Shown in pieces: positions 39,935 through 50,627 of a DNA stretch of 64,000 nucleotides. Source of the DNA: Dimorphilus gyrociliatus. Lineage: Eukaryota; Annelida; Polychaeta; Dinophilidae. The stretch is from contig CAJFCJ010000019.1 in assembly GCA_904063045.1 (NCBI GenBank), positions 2,672,684-2,736,683 of the forward strand, given 5' to 3'. The notes beneath the pieces are model-generated. The model saw only the letters and a program-made list of their open reading frames with translations. It searched no databases and had not been told where the DNA came from. The position numbers and the translations under genes are program-made. Numbering within the stretch: position 1 is the first letter of the stretch; each line of letters opens with the position of its first letter.

Positions 39935-41027
39935 ATGTCGTTCTTTTTGGATCCGGAAAAAATATCCTTATTAATCAAGCAGCAAAAGGCTCTTTATTCG
40001 AATCCAAACTACACTGGCCCAATTCACCCATTCGAATTTCCTAAAAGACCTTACTGGGAAAACTGTATCAATATTTTTCAAATGGTTTTCATTGTTGTTA
40101 CGAACAGTTTTTTCATTGCTTTGGTAATGCTTTCTCCAAATCTACGAAAAATACCTTATGGTATAATGACATCGATGGCAGTTGGAGATATGACTGTTGG
40201 AATAATTACTCTTCCAACAGCTTTCATTGCTGAGAATCTAGTAGTCAATTTCACGTACAAAACTTGCTTGATCAATTATGGTGCGACGATTGCTTGTCCG
40301 TTAATTTCCGTTTTGCACTTCATCGTAAGTCTAACTTTAACGTATTGCTTTGATGTAAAAATATTACTTCTTAAGCTTTCTTATTTTAAGAATCCTAAAG
40401 ATTAACTTTTTCTTTTTCATTTAGATAATCGCGGCTGAAAAATTCATTACTATTCAATATCCGCTTAGATATCAACAGATTGTTACAAAGAAGGCTGCGA
40501 TAATCTCGTGTTTTATCGTATGGCTTATATCATTGTTGGTAGGATTCCTTCCACCAATTATTCTTATCATTATTAATAAACCATCATACGAATGGTTTAA
40601 TTATTGTTCCCCACTCTTTATTTTCCCTGATGGTTACATGTTCTCTTCAGTAATCGTCTTCTTGATACCAACTATGATAACTGTTTCTGTTTTGTATGCA
40701 AAAATTATTTATATTGCCAGAAAGCAGAGTAATAAAGTTTCCGCAGAGCAAACTAAGCAAGCTTCTCAATCACAAAGAGCAAGGATTATTAGGGGTATGG
40801 CAATTATTTTATTTGTCTTATTATATTTTTTAGCATCGTGGCTACCTCTTGGGGTTTTACTGTTAATACCCAACCTAGACATTTCCCAAGAAGTATGGGG
40901 AATAATTAAGATGATAGCTTTCAGTAAAGCGTGGATTGATCCTATTGTCTTTGGAATCGGTAGCAAGGAAATTCGTAATGCTGTCATGCGGCTCATTTGT
41001 GGAAGAAAGGTAGCCGATGATTATTAA
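39935..41027 (+). CDS. Divergent rhodopsin-class GPCR
   Basis: Two exons, 39935-40324 and 40425-41027, joined in phase 0 across a 100-base GT-AG intron at the end of TM3, give 330 residues. Seven hydrophobic segments are visible. The disulfide pair is likely the Cys of KTCLINYGA and the Cys of the second extracellular loop (FNYCSPLF). The TM2 Asp is present (MAVGDMTVG). Several class A hallmarks are altered: the DRY position reads EKF, the TM6 CWxP reads SWLP, and NPxxY reads DPIVF. The third intracellular loop is short and basic. The layout recalls small-ligand (amine/adenosine-type) receptors, but the TM3 amine-binding Asp is not obvious, so the ligand is unknown. It lies 640 bases from the adhesion GPCR on the same strand, with no sequence kinship to it. 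Confidence 0.8.
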
Positions 41028-42502
41028 TATTCTTTACGTTGTTTTTATCAACTATCTAAGCTTATACGTTTATATATATATATATATATAGATCTGTTTA
41101 TGTTGTTCGACGGTCTAAAACAGCACAAAACTGTTAGATTAGATGAATAAACAATGATGTTTTTTCTTGCCCTTTAAATAGTTATGGTTTTATTCGTCAT
41201 TCCTAAAATTATATAAAAAAATTAAGCGTTTTTTTTTACATATATAAAAGCGTAGATGATTGATTATTATTAGTATTGGAAGATGTCTCTCGACGCCTCT
41301 TAACAATATTCATTAATTGCGCAGCTTGTTAAGTGCAAAACATTTTCCTTTCATATGATTTATCCACCGTACAAGACGGTGTCTCACGACTAAACTCTTT
41401 TGCCTATTCATTCTTAAATCATTTTTCTTTTCTTGCATCGGCACAATACCTTTTCAATAACTTTATTGAAATATCCAAGACAAGAAAATTGCTTTGGTTT
41501 AATTTTTAGGATAAAAAATATTTTTCATTTTCACTTTTCCAGTCTCTGGCAAATCTTATAGAGGGAGTGATCGCTATTTTCCTTGAAAATCAGGTATCAA
41601 CCTGATTACAGACAACAGAAATGGAGTTAGAGTAATTCTGTCCATATTATTACATTTACAGCAGTGTATAGTTGCAACGATCGTTGGCATGGAGCCAGGG
41701 GTTTATCGATAATAAACTAGAGTGGGAGTGAAGAGTTGGACATAAAGAAAAATATGAATAATATTCTTGATATTAATTAGACGATGTCTCTTGTTACTTT
41801 CCGCCAAAGGTAAAAGTTCTTTTTTTTTCACGAAGTGGAAAAAACACAACACCTTACGCTAATCTTAACAAACAGGCAACAAAGGTAAAACAAAAACAAC
41901 TATAAATGTAGTTAACTATTTAAGAACAGAGACAATCTAACGCTAAATGTACTCAACATCTCTTTTTTCAATCTTTTGAGACCATACTCAAAGTATGAAC
42001 AATTGCGCAATTAGGCCTATTTGTAGTTAGGAGTACAAAGAAGGTTCAATGTTCATTTATAATTAGAAAGAAGAGTCGTTTAATGTTTACGAATCTTTTT
42101 TTTTTGTACAGGCACAAAAGAATTAAAAGGAGGAAACTATTTCATTCTCATCCTCTTATAACAGCAGCTCTGAACAAATTCACTGTACCAACTTCCTACA
42201 ATCGAACGCTACATTATAGGTGGCACCATAATACAATCTTTATTTGTTCTTTCTCTCTTTTCAAAGATTTAAAGAATTGATTTATAAATTACTACATATC
42301 CATGTCCCTAATTATTTGAATTTCGAAAAAAGCCTATATATAGGTCTAATTATTTTAATTAGTGTTGTTTTCTTTTCTTTTTTGGCTTACTATTTTGCAG
42401 AGGGCGCCAACGATCGAGAATGTTCGTAAATATTCGTAAAAAGATTTTATTGAATTTAACAAAACAATTAAAAGTGATAAATAATAATTAGTAAAGAGTA
42501 TT
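41028..42502. other. Convergent intergenic region
   Basis: It lies between the 3' ends of the divergent GPCR (+) and FoxE (-). AT-rich, with a TA tract near 41072-41091. Short open frames at 42083-42429 have no recognisable domain. Confidence 0.65.
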
Positions 42503-43267
42503 TTAAAAATTTCCATCGACATTTAAGTGTGACGAATATTGGGTTGATATACAGTCCTTGGGCACGTTTTGCTTCTCTTTTCTCTTCTCAAACTTTTTTT
42601 GGGCGGCACTTCCCTCTTTAAATCGATACCTTCTTCTTAATAGACTTCCATTATCGAACATATCTTCGAATTGTGGATCTATTGACCAGGGATGTCCTTT
42701 ATCACCTGGGCGTCTTGCAAGTTTAACGAAACAATCGTTGAGTGTAAGATTGTGTCGAATTGATCCATGCCATCGTGTATTTCGTTTATAGAAGGGAAAC
42801 TTTGTTTCAATAAACTCGATGATTTCTCGTAATGTCGCACACCTATTAGGAGTATTACTAATCGCCATGCAGATAAGAGCGATATAGCTGTATGGAGGTT
42901 TTCCAGACTCCAACGGCCTTTTTCTTACTCGACCACCTGATGTTACCTAAACAAGAGAAATAGTTTCGTGATGTAAATTTTAGGACTTCACCAATTTGAA
43001 AGTTTATCAAAAAATAGAAACACTTACATTAATAGAGTTAGAAGTTGCTGCATCAGCATCTGAAGCTGCCGAGAAAGTTGGAGAGACGCTTTGTTCAGAT
43101 TGAACATTCCAAATAGGTGGCTGATAGTTAACATCCTGTGGTGTTCTTTCATTATAATTAGTCTGTAGATTCGGCGGTTGTATATGATCGAAGTTCAAGT
43201 AGGAGTATTGGGAATATGCAAGTGAGGGGGGAACGCCGTAGAAACTTGAAAGTGGATAGTGTTGCAT
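42503..43267 (-). CDS. foxE: Forkhead box E transcription factor (divergent)
   Basis: Two exons, 43267-43028 and 42946-42503, joined in phase 0 by an 81-base GT-AG intron, give 227 residues. Residues 1-80 are Tyr/Asn/Pro-rich and disordered. The junction yields [20 protein letters not shown], close to the basic lead-in of vertebrate FoxE ([20 protein letters not shown]). Inside the forkhead, [12 protein letters not shown] and the wing segment [17 protein letters not shown] also favour FoxE; FoxD is second best. The domain is divergent: the usual P-x-x-WQNS before the recognition helix is shortened to TR-WHGS, and GNYWALDP reads GHPWSIDP. The tail after the domain is short (about 35 residues). 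FoxE genes act in thyroid/endostyle, pharynx and lens in chordates. The upstream 250 bases are CpG-rich, and the gene is divergent from the neighbouring peptide receptor. Confidence 0.8.
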
Positions 43268-44283
43268 CTTGAAGCTGGATATCGAATGTCGACGAAGCGG
43301 AGATTTAAATGCAGTTATAACGGACGGTTAACGTACTGTCAAAATGCGCAATTGTTAAATAAACGGTGACGTAATCGACAAAGCTGTTTGACACCGCCCG
43401 ATCGACTCGTTCAAAGTCGTGGATAAAACGGTAATTTAGGGACTAATTGCGGTATTTAACTGATCACAGGTTAGAGAAGGAAATGTCGTTTTTGATAGAG
43501 TAGATCTACTAATAGTTTCATTCAAATTTACAAATTAGTTAAGTTTGCCTAATCCGTTTCTTTTTTTGAGTGTCAAAGAAAAAGTCTTTTGATAAAGACA
43601 GACTGCTTAATTTTAATTTTATGATCGTTTTTCTTTTAACATTCTATACTTAATCTAATAAATATATATTATTCGATTCTTTGATGAAAATGCAAATAGG
43701 AATTAATCCGCTGGCTGACTTTTAGAAATTAGACGCAGAGATAAAAACCCTCTTTCTCATTTTACAGCATCTTCTTTAATACATTCTACACTTCGTATTC
43801 CCTTTCTTCAGACTCTATTTTGTAAATTAATGTCACTTACAAATAAATATATAATAGATCTTTTACTTTTTTGAGAATTGTACGTTGATGTTTATATAAT
43901 GTATAGGGAAATGGTCTGAATGAACATATACATATATGTTAGTATATATACAGTATATACTGAATATATATTTTATATAATATATTTTAGATAGGCCCGC
44001 GAAAAGCTTGATACTCTTGATACTAATTAAATGCAGGTCGGCGGAACTTACTTTGATGAAAGTTCCTATAACACTTTATTTACGTTTATTAGTCCGTAAC
44101 GACCAGGCCTATCGTGTTAAACAAAAGCTTTTTTACCCAAAGGTATGATAATAAAGGCAAACGGCCTGAGTATTCCTTTCCTTATATTGATTATGGGTTC
44201 TTTCGTACAGAGGAATTTTCCCGTTCATTAAATTTCCGTCCACCAGGGGGCATAAAATAAAATAACTGAGATTAGTTTCGGGA
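43268..44283. promoter_or_regulatory. Divergent promoter region, FoxE / peptide receptor
   Basis: The genes on each side point away from each other. The 250 bases next to FoxE are CpG-enriched and include GGTGACGTAA near 43370. The right end carries a near-perfect CTCF core 30 bases before the receptor ATG, and the middle is AT-rich with a TATACAGTATA word near 43950. Confidence 0.5.
44240..44253 (+). promoter_or_regulatory. CTCF core motif
   Basis: CCACCAGGGGGCAT matches 13 of 14 positions of CCASYAGRKGGCRS and equals the best-known vertebrate core CCACCAGGGGGC. It sits in the presumed 5' UTR or core promoter of the peptide receptor. Confidence 0.5.
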
Positions 44284-45336
44284 ATGGATGATAACGTATC
44301 GCAATCGTTCCGGTCGAATAATGTATCTTTGGAGCTATCGAATCCACCTATTGAATCTATCATAATTCCTGTTGTCTTTGGGTTAATTGTTCTTGTTGGT
44401 GCAATCGGTAATGTTCTGGTTCTAATCGCCGTCTTCCGACAGCCTATGAGAACAACAACAAATCTCTTTATTGTTAATTTAGCAGTCGCAGATCTTTTAT
44501 TCCTTATCTTTTGTGCCCCTTTTCATGCAATCGTCTATACTCAGCATTGGTATTTTGGGGAGGTAGCCTGCAAATTGGTCCATCTTCTTCAATTTTCAGC
44601 CATGCTTGCAAGTATTTGGACTTTAGTTACTATGTCTGCTGATAGATTTTTGGCTGTTTCGTTTCCTGTGCGGACGAAACATTTGCGGAAGCCTAGAGCA
44701 GCTCTGATTAGTAGTTCGTTGGTGTGGGTCTTGGCTGTTTTTTCGTCTGTATTATGGCCTATAGTCTACACTATAAGAAAATACGGAGATATTCCCGTCT
44801 GTAGTGACGCCTTTGACAGTGATCAGAAAAGAGCTTCAACTTTTCTACTTTTGTTCGTGTTCGGTTACGCTATACCATTAGCTGTCATAGCACTTCTAAG
44901 CGCTTTACTTATACGGCAACTGTGGAAAACACCAATGGATTGTTCTCGGCGAGCAAGTACTGAAGCCAAGAAGAAAGTAACTCGCTTAATAGTCGTCGTA
45001 GTCCTCGCATTCGCCCTTTGTTGGCTGCCTTCTCACGTCTTTTGGCTTTATACAACACTTCACAAGCTTCATCAGGGTAGGGAGGCACCCAAGACCATGG
45101 CACTCTATGTTTTTAGAATGATTAGCCACGTTCTCTCCTATGCCAATTCGGCTGTCAATCCAATACTTTACGCATTTCTATCCAGACATTTCCGGATAGC
45201 TTTTAGGAGGGCGTTAAAATGTGAAAGATCGAATATATCTGAATCATATTGGATAAGCAGTGCAGCCCATCCACATTACAACATTCGCTTAGACAGAAAA
45301 TCTCATGGCCAGGGAGATGATTCGAAACACTTATAA
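44284..45336 (+). CDS. Galanin/allatostatin-A-type neuropeptide receptor
   Basis: A single exon of 350 residues encodes a class A GPCR with all seven segments and an extracellular N terminus with one N-x-S sequon (N15). The TM1 GNVLVL and TM2 TTNLFIVNLAVADLLFLIFC segments, TM3 MSADRF (DRY variant), TM6 ALCWLPSHVFWLY and TM7 SAVNPILYAFLS are close to galanin receptors and arthropod/lophotrochozoan allatostatin-A (buccalin) receptors, which form one family. A Cys in the tail (ALKCERS) is a possible palmitoylation site. These receptors couple to Gi/o and bind small amidated or galanin-like peptides. An intronless coding region is common in class A receptors. The exact ligand cannot be told from sequence; somatostatin- or kisspeptin-type receptors are less likely. 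Confidence 0.9.
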   Translation: MDDNVSQSFRSNNVSLELSNPPIESIIIPVVFGLIVLVGAIGNVLVLIAVFRQPMRTTTNLFIVNLAVADLLFLIFCAPFHAIVYTQHWYFGEVACKLVHLLQFSAMLASIWTLVTMSADRFLAVSFPVRTKHLRKPRAALISSSLVWVLAVFSSVLWPIVYTIRKYGDIPVCSDAFDSDQKRASTFLLLFVFGYAIPLAVIALLSALLIRQLWKTPMDCSRRASTEAKKKVTRLIVVVVLAFALCWLPSHVFWLYTTLHKLHQGREAPKTMALYVFRMISHVLSYANSAVNPILYAFLSRHFRIAFRRALKCERSNISESYWISSAAHPHYNIRLDRKSHGQGDDSKHL

Positions 45337-47551
45337 CTGAAATCTCTTATAGCAAATAAACTGCTTACTCTCTATGCTTCTCTTTGTCGATTCTATGAAG
45401 GAGAACTTCATTTTCTAATAGGTTCGATAAACTCTCTGCTGTCTTTTTAATTAAAATTATAAAAAATGACTCTTTGAAGACTTCACCTGAGTATTATTAC
45501 TTTTTAAATATACTTTTTACTATTAAACGATCTTCAATCCCCTCTTGTCTTTATGTTCAACATATATTAATATGTATTTCAACTAAATAGTTCTCTTTCA
45601 GGACTAAAATTGCAACTCTCCACCTAGAAATTGACGTTAAGTACAAAAGCTAACTGGAAGTGAATCGATAAAGTTGGTGAACAATAAAACCTCATTCTAT
45701 TACAAAATTAATTCGAATCGTTAGGAACTTAGAATGTCATCCGAATCCGTAAAATTGTTTTTGCAATCATTCTGTTTTTATTAGTTTGTGATAAGATTTA
45801 TTTATAATTTTCATTAACAAACAAACATCAAGGTAATTTATAATTATTGCATTTCTTAATTTTATTACTAGCATTATATTTAATTTTATTACCATCTTAT
45901 TTGACAAGACACTTATGAAAAAATGACACTCTGATGGAACTAAATTGGGTCAATAAAATGAAAGTGTATAAGTGTATAAAAAAAACGTAATTACATAATC
46001 AAAGGCACCGAATTAAGTCCGTTCACAAAGAAAAGTTACTTATAAAGGATAAAGAAAACACGGAAAATTTGGACATTAATTAGACTATATACTACTAAAA
46101 GCAGCCCAGCTAAAGTTACGTCCATTTTGTTTTCTGGAAACATTTTTTAGCATAATTAAGCGGAAATAAACGGAGTATTGTAACTTATGGAATAAACATG
46201 TAGGGAGGGGTGGAAAACTCGCAACCGACTTTTAACAAGATATTTATTTCGTATAAATTGCTTTCAGAGTCGATAAAAACCTCTAGAAGAGAGGCCGATA
46301 TAGAAACGCTTTAGTCGAAGTTGTTCAAATAGTGTCACCCACTTCTCTCATCTAACACCTGATTAAATAAATTAATTGACAAAGTTATTTAAATTTAGAA
46401 CAAATCATACCAGGAAACTAATCTCACTAAGTTGATTTTATATAAATAATAAATGGACTGTACATTCCTTTAAATAGCCTGAAATACCCTGGTTACTTGT
46501 GGGCTACGAAAAATAATTAGTATAGAACGTAAATCATTGCCAAACTTTATCTAAACTACCTTATCGATGGACATTCCAGGAGGATGAACATAAAGCGAAA
46601 TTGATAGAAATGGAAAGAATTAGAAAAATTCCTTTGCCTTTTCCTTGGTGTAGGGTTCTTGTACTTTATCCTTTTATCTTATTTTAACAATAAGACATAC
46701 AGTTCGCCGCTCTTTTATGCAGGAGCCTCATATATTTTTCGCTCACGTAACTCCTTATTCATAACAAGTTATTTTGATGGAGAAGACCCTAAATTTTGTA
46801 TGTAATTTATTTATATCAAGATTATCAGTAACCTTGAAAGTTTATATATATTTTTCATAAAAGTCTTTGTCTTTTCCTATATAGAGACACTTTTAGTCCG
46901 TTCGGGAATAGATATCCAAAAATTAGTATTCAAAGAAATAGCCAAACTACTTGAATTTGATAAAATCCCCCCATCTTAGACCGTTCTAAGATGTAATTAG
47001 TCTCCTTCCTCCAAAACGTTTAACATATCTCTTTACTTATTAACACTATCATTTTCTAGTTTCAATAAGAAGGAAAAACAAAAATTTCAACATCTCTCTG
47101 CTTTGCATCAATTAGGTACAGCCTTATGTTTCAGACGCCACCTTACGCTACCTTCAACAATCTTTAAAAGAGAAACATTTACATCATTCATCAAGAATAA
47201 ATACGATATATCGCAAATAGTATACATTCAAAATCCATTCAGTTCTTTTAAGATACTAATTCTATAGTTGTCGTTCTTAGAGAATAAACCAAAAGATGTG
47301 ATTGAATTAATTATTTTAATAAATAAGGTATTATGTTGATTATTTTTTGATAACACATCAATCATTGCACGTCTTTCAACTGATGGTTGTATGTGTTTGT
47401 AAATTACATCTTCTTGTTTTTCAACTTCTACAAACTCAAATTATTGGGATCGGTGAAGGCAAATAATTAGATTGTCCAAATGTTTTCACTTATAGAACAC
47501 CAATGGACGCTGTAAATTTGTTTTCCTTCTTAAACTTACTCCCTCTTATAT

Positions 47552-47565
47552 CCAGTAGGTGGCAC
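47552..47565 (+). promoter_or_regulatory. CTCF core motif, perfect match
   Basis: CCAGTAGGTGGCAC agrees with CCASYAGRKGGCRS at all 14 positions. It lies mid-intergenic between the peptide receptor and the P450, a typical place for an insulator. Confidence 0.5.
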
Positions 47566-48425
47566 TTTTTTCATTTAGCTATTCTGTATAAAAAGTCTGC
47601 TTAAAATACATTAAAATCAATCTAAATATAGCATATTTTATTGCCCAAATGTTCTGGTAAGTTTCTTCATATGTAAATTTAACGTGTTTTTTAAACAAAT
47701 ACTATAAAAGATCTATAAATAGTAGGATAAAAAATAAAAAAATAATGACATTAAAAACTTTATTTTTGTAGAATTGTTCTAATTTAAATTTAATCGAATT
47801 ATTTAGTTTTAAGCTCTTTAGAAGTTTCTTTTTAATTTTAGCTATTTATTTTAAAAATAATACAATCTCTTAGCCCACTGCCCTCCTCTTCTCCCAACGC
47901 CCCCTTACCTTTCTCTCTAGAGATAAAAAAGATTGGCGAATATTTCAATTCAGCCTAGGTATTGACAAAATATTTCATTGGTTTATTTTCAACGAGATCT
48001 TGAAGGGTTAGGTTAAAACAATATGTAATACATCAACAAAAATTCTTTACATGCAATGTATATATAATATAACTGTTAAAGAAGTAATAAAATGTAAATA
48101 TGACTATTAATAGAGCGAAGCTGGCAAAGTGAATATATTGTATAAATTATTTAATCTTCAATCGTTGTTTTTCAAAGAAACACTAAAAAAATGGCTTAAA
48201 ATTAATAAATTAGTTATACTAATTCTGTGCGAAATAATTGGCAGTTAATTCATTAGTGTCTATTAATAAAAAGTAAATACGGTATATTAATATATTCATT
48301 TGGCATATTAAGTTTTGAATAATTAAAAGTATTTTCTAGCTATTTTAGGAATGATAGTTTTGTTGGCGTGAGCTATATTCTATTGAAAATATAGGCATTT
48401 TTGTAGTTATGAAAAACAAATAATT

Positions 48426-48664
48426 TTATGGAATAACTGTGGCGTCATCTACTGTTTTATTACAGAGGTCAAAAGCTTTCCTCTTTTCAAGTAAATATAT
48501 TTTAATTAAATACAAAAAGGGCGTATTTACACGCTCTGTAAAAAAGTTGTCTTTCAATGAATGAAACTCATTAATTCCCACCGGAAATTGCCTACTCTGT
48601 GACGTCAGGTCTTCTAACTTTTTCTCCAAACATTCGATAATTTTTTTACGCCAATTGGTGTTCC
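48426..48664 (-). CDS. Possible orphan terminal exon, unknown protein
   Basis: On the minus strand a good acceptor (GCGTTTTCTGTAG) is followed by 78 open codons and a stop, with an incoming phase of two bases. The frame is richer in Lys/Glu than the chance frames nearby and contains NWRKKIIECLEKKLEDL, a likely helix. I find no matching upstream exon on the minus strand before the P450 gene, and I recognise no family. A TGACGTCA palindrome lies inside (48600-48607), so the stretch may instead be regulatory. Low confidence. Confidence 0.2.
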
Positions 48665-49094
48665 CTACAGAAAACGCTCAAACTAGCCAATCTTATCCAT
48701 TCTCTTGATAGGTGGATGTAATTATTCTATCGCCTATAGGTCAGAGCATTCTGATAGACTGAAATAAAAATTCGAACCACGTGAATGTTCCAAATACCAT
48801 TATCATACAACCTTTTGAGAGGCCTATAATAAGATTTAATTAACTGTGAGTTCTATTGAAGATATTAAAACAGAATTCTAATATTGTATTTAGTTATTTT
48901 GTAGGGAAAATGAGTATCTTTCGTATTGTATTTGATAATTGTTTTACACTAAAAAGGTTCATTTTTTCGGCGAAATGGAATTCTATATTTCAATTCTTTC
49001 ATATCCTTGAAAGTTTCTAGTTGCAATTGTTTTTATAAAAACAGTTCCCCGTAGAGTAAAATATTATTCTACATTGATTCTTTACTTAAGGAAT

Positions 49095-50627
49095 ATGGGT
49101 GCCTATCTAAGTAAGCAAAAATTTGAACTAATTGACAACGTAATAGAAATTCTTTTGGAGAATCGTAAAATTGCTATTAGTTTATTATGCGCTGGAACGA
49201 TAATTGGAAAGTTACTGACTGATCGGTTGGCAAATTTACCACCGGGTCCTTTAAATTTACCGTACTTAAATGCAGGATGGAGATTATTCTTTTACCCAAG
49301 AGCAGATGTTTCTCTTAGTTCGCTGAACAATGAATATAAGAGTGATATAGTATCATGTAGATTTTTTTCTTCCCCCATTATCATTGTTATTAATTCTCCT
49401 CGATTGATCAAAGAACTTTTTAAGAAGAATGCAACCACCTTTTCAGATAGAGACTCCCTGAAAAGGATGCAAGGCAGCTTAAGTGGTGAGGAATTTTCTG
49501 ATGTTATTTTCTCCCTAAATTATGGAGACAAATTTCTACAAGCAAAGAAATTCATCTTAAGATCTTTTTATCAAGATAATCATGATATGTTAAGACATAC
49601 ATTAGACTTTCAATGCGATCAATTTATAGCTAATGTAAAGAAATTTGATGGTAGTACTCTTACTAACCTTAAGCCTATGTTATCAACTTCTTTGGCTCGT
49701 ATTATCTGCTCCTTCACAATTTCTATAGATTCGTCTATAAATGACGAGGATTTAAATGAATTTCTGCGAATTACAAATGATTTTAATAATGGATTCGGAA
49801 CTGTAGGCTCGTTTGTACCAAACCCTTATCCTTGGCTTTGGAGGAAAATTTTCTATAGTTCTATTGATATTAAATTTAGGAAATGTATCAGAGAGTACAG
49901 GGGTTTCCTTAGGAAATTTGTAAACATGTACGAAAAAATAGACTCTGATAGTCGTGGGACGAGCCTTTTAGCTGAACTATTGAATAACAAGACGATCGAC
50001 AAAGGGAATGAATTGCTCGACACTCTTCTTATGATGACTATTGATAATCCAACTTCGATTTGCGAGGCTTTTATGTGGTTGTTTCTTTATTTAGCATCTT
50101 ATCAAGATGTCCAGGAAAAGGCGAGGAAATTGATTGCGGAATTGACCAATAACACCAGAAAGATTACAATAGAAGATAGAGCAAAGTTGCCCTACTTTTC
50201 AGCCTTAATTTACGAAACATTTCGTTGTTGTAATTTACAACCATTCTCTCCTGTCCATCATGTGAAAGAAGGTCTAAAGTTTCAGGGCTACAATATACCT
50301 AAAGGATCAATAGTTCTGACGAACTATACTGCAATGAATAAAGATCCTAATGTCTTTCCAGACCCTGAAAAATTCAATCCAGAAAGATTTCTAAACGAAG
50401 ATGGAAGTTTTAAGCCTGTTGACTCCTTAACTCCCTGGGGTTTTGGTCCAAGATCGTGTCCGGGAGAGAGATTATCCAAAATGGAATTGTTTCTAATAGT
50501 TGCTCGAGTACTACAGAATTTTAGATTAGCTTTTCCCGATAATTACAATCCCGATTTAACTCCAATCTTTGATTCATTTTGCGTTCCTGGACCTTTTCCA
50601 ATAAGGTTTATACCGATTACAGAATAG
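49095..50627 (+). CDS. Cytochrome P450 with non-canonical I helix
   Basis: A single exon of 510 residues, typical for a microsomal P450. An N-terminal hydrophobic anchor (about 25-42) is followed by the proline hinge PPGP (49-52). The K-helix ExxR is ETFR (374-377), the meander carries FNPERF, and the heme loop is PWGFGPRSCPGE with Cys455 as thiolate ligand. The overall pattern is CYP2-clan-like. The I helix reads TIDNPTSICEA (about 315-325) where A-G-x-(D/E)-T-(T/S) is expected, so the acid/alcohol pair for oxygen activation is absent or displaced. Loss of this pair is known in P450s that isomerise or dehydrate peroxides without O2 (e.g. CYP74, thromboxane and prostacyclin synthases). The frame opens earlier at a TTG; the first ATG is 49095. 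I chose it because the anchor starts shortly after. Confidence 0.9.
   Translation: MGAYLSKQKFELIDNVIEILLENRKIAISLLCAGTIIGKLLTDRLANLPPGPLNLPYLNAGWRLFFYPRADVSLSSLNNEYKSDIVSCRFFSSPIIIVINSPRLIKELFKKNATTFSDRDSLKRMQGSLSGEEFSDVIFSLNYGDKFLQAKKFILRSFYQDNHDMLRHTLDFQCDQFIANVKKFDGSTLTNLKPMLSTSLARIICSFTISIDSSINDEDLNEFLRITNDFNNGFGTVGSFVPNPYPWLWRKIFYSSIDIKFRKCIREYRGFLRKFVNMYEKIDSDSRGTSLLAELLNNKTIDKGNELLDTLLMMTIDNPTSICEAFMWLFLYLASYQDVQEKARKLIAELTNNTRKITIEDRAKLPYFSALIYETFRCCNLQPFSPVHHVKEGLKFQGYNIPKGSIVLTNYTAMNKDPNVFPDPEKFNPERFLNEDGSFKPVDSLTPWGFGPRSCPGERLSKMELFLIVARVLQNFRLAFPDNYNPDLTPIFDSFCVPGPFPIRFIPITE

Larger units (their letters stand above)
45337..49094. other. Intergenic region before P450
   Basis: AT-rich, mostly featureless sequence. 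It contains a perfect CTCF core match (47552) and an open minus-strand frame with an exon-like acceptor (48426-48664). No other gene seen. Confidence 0.55.
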
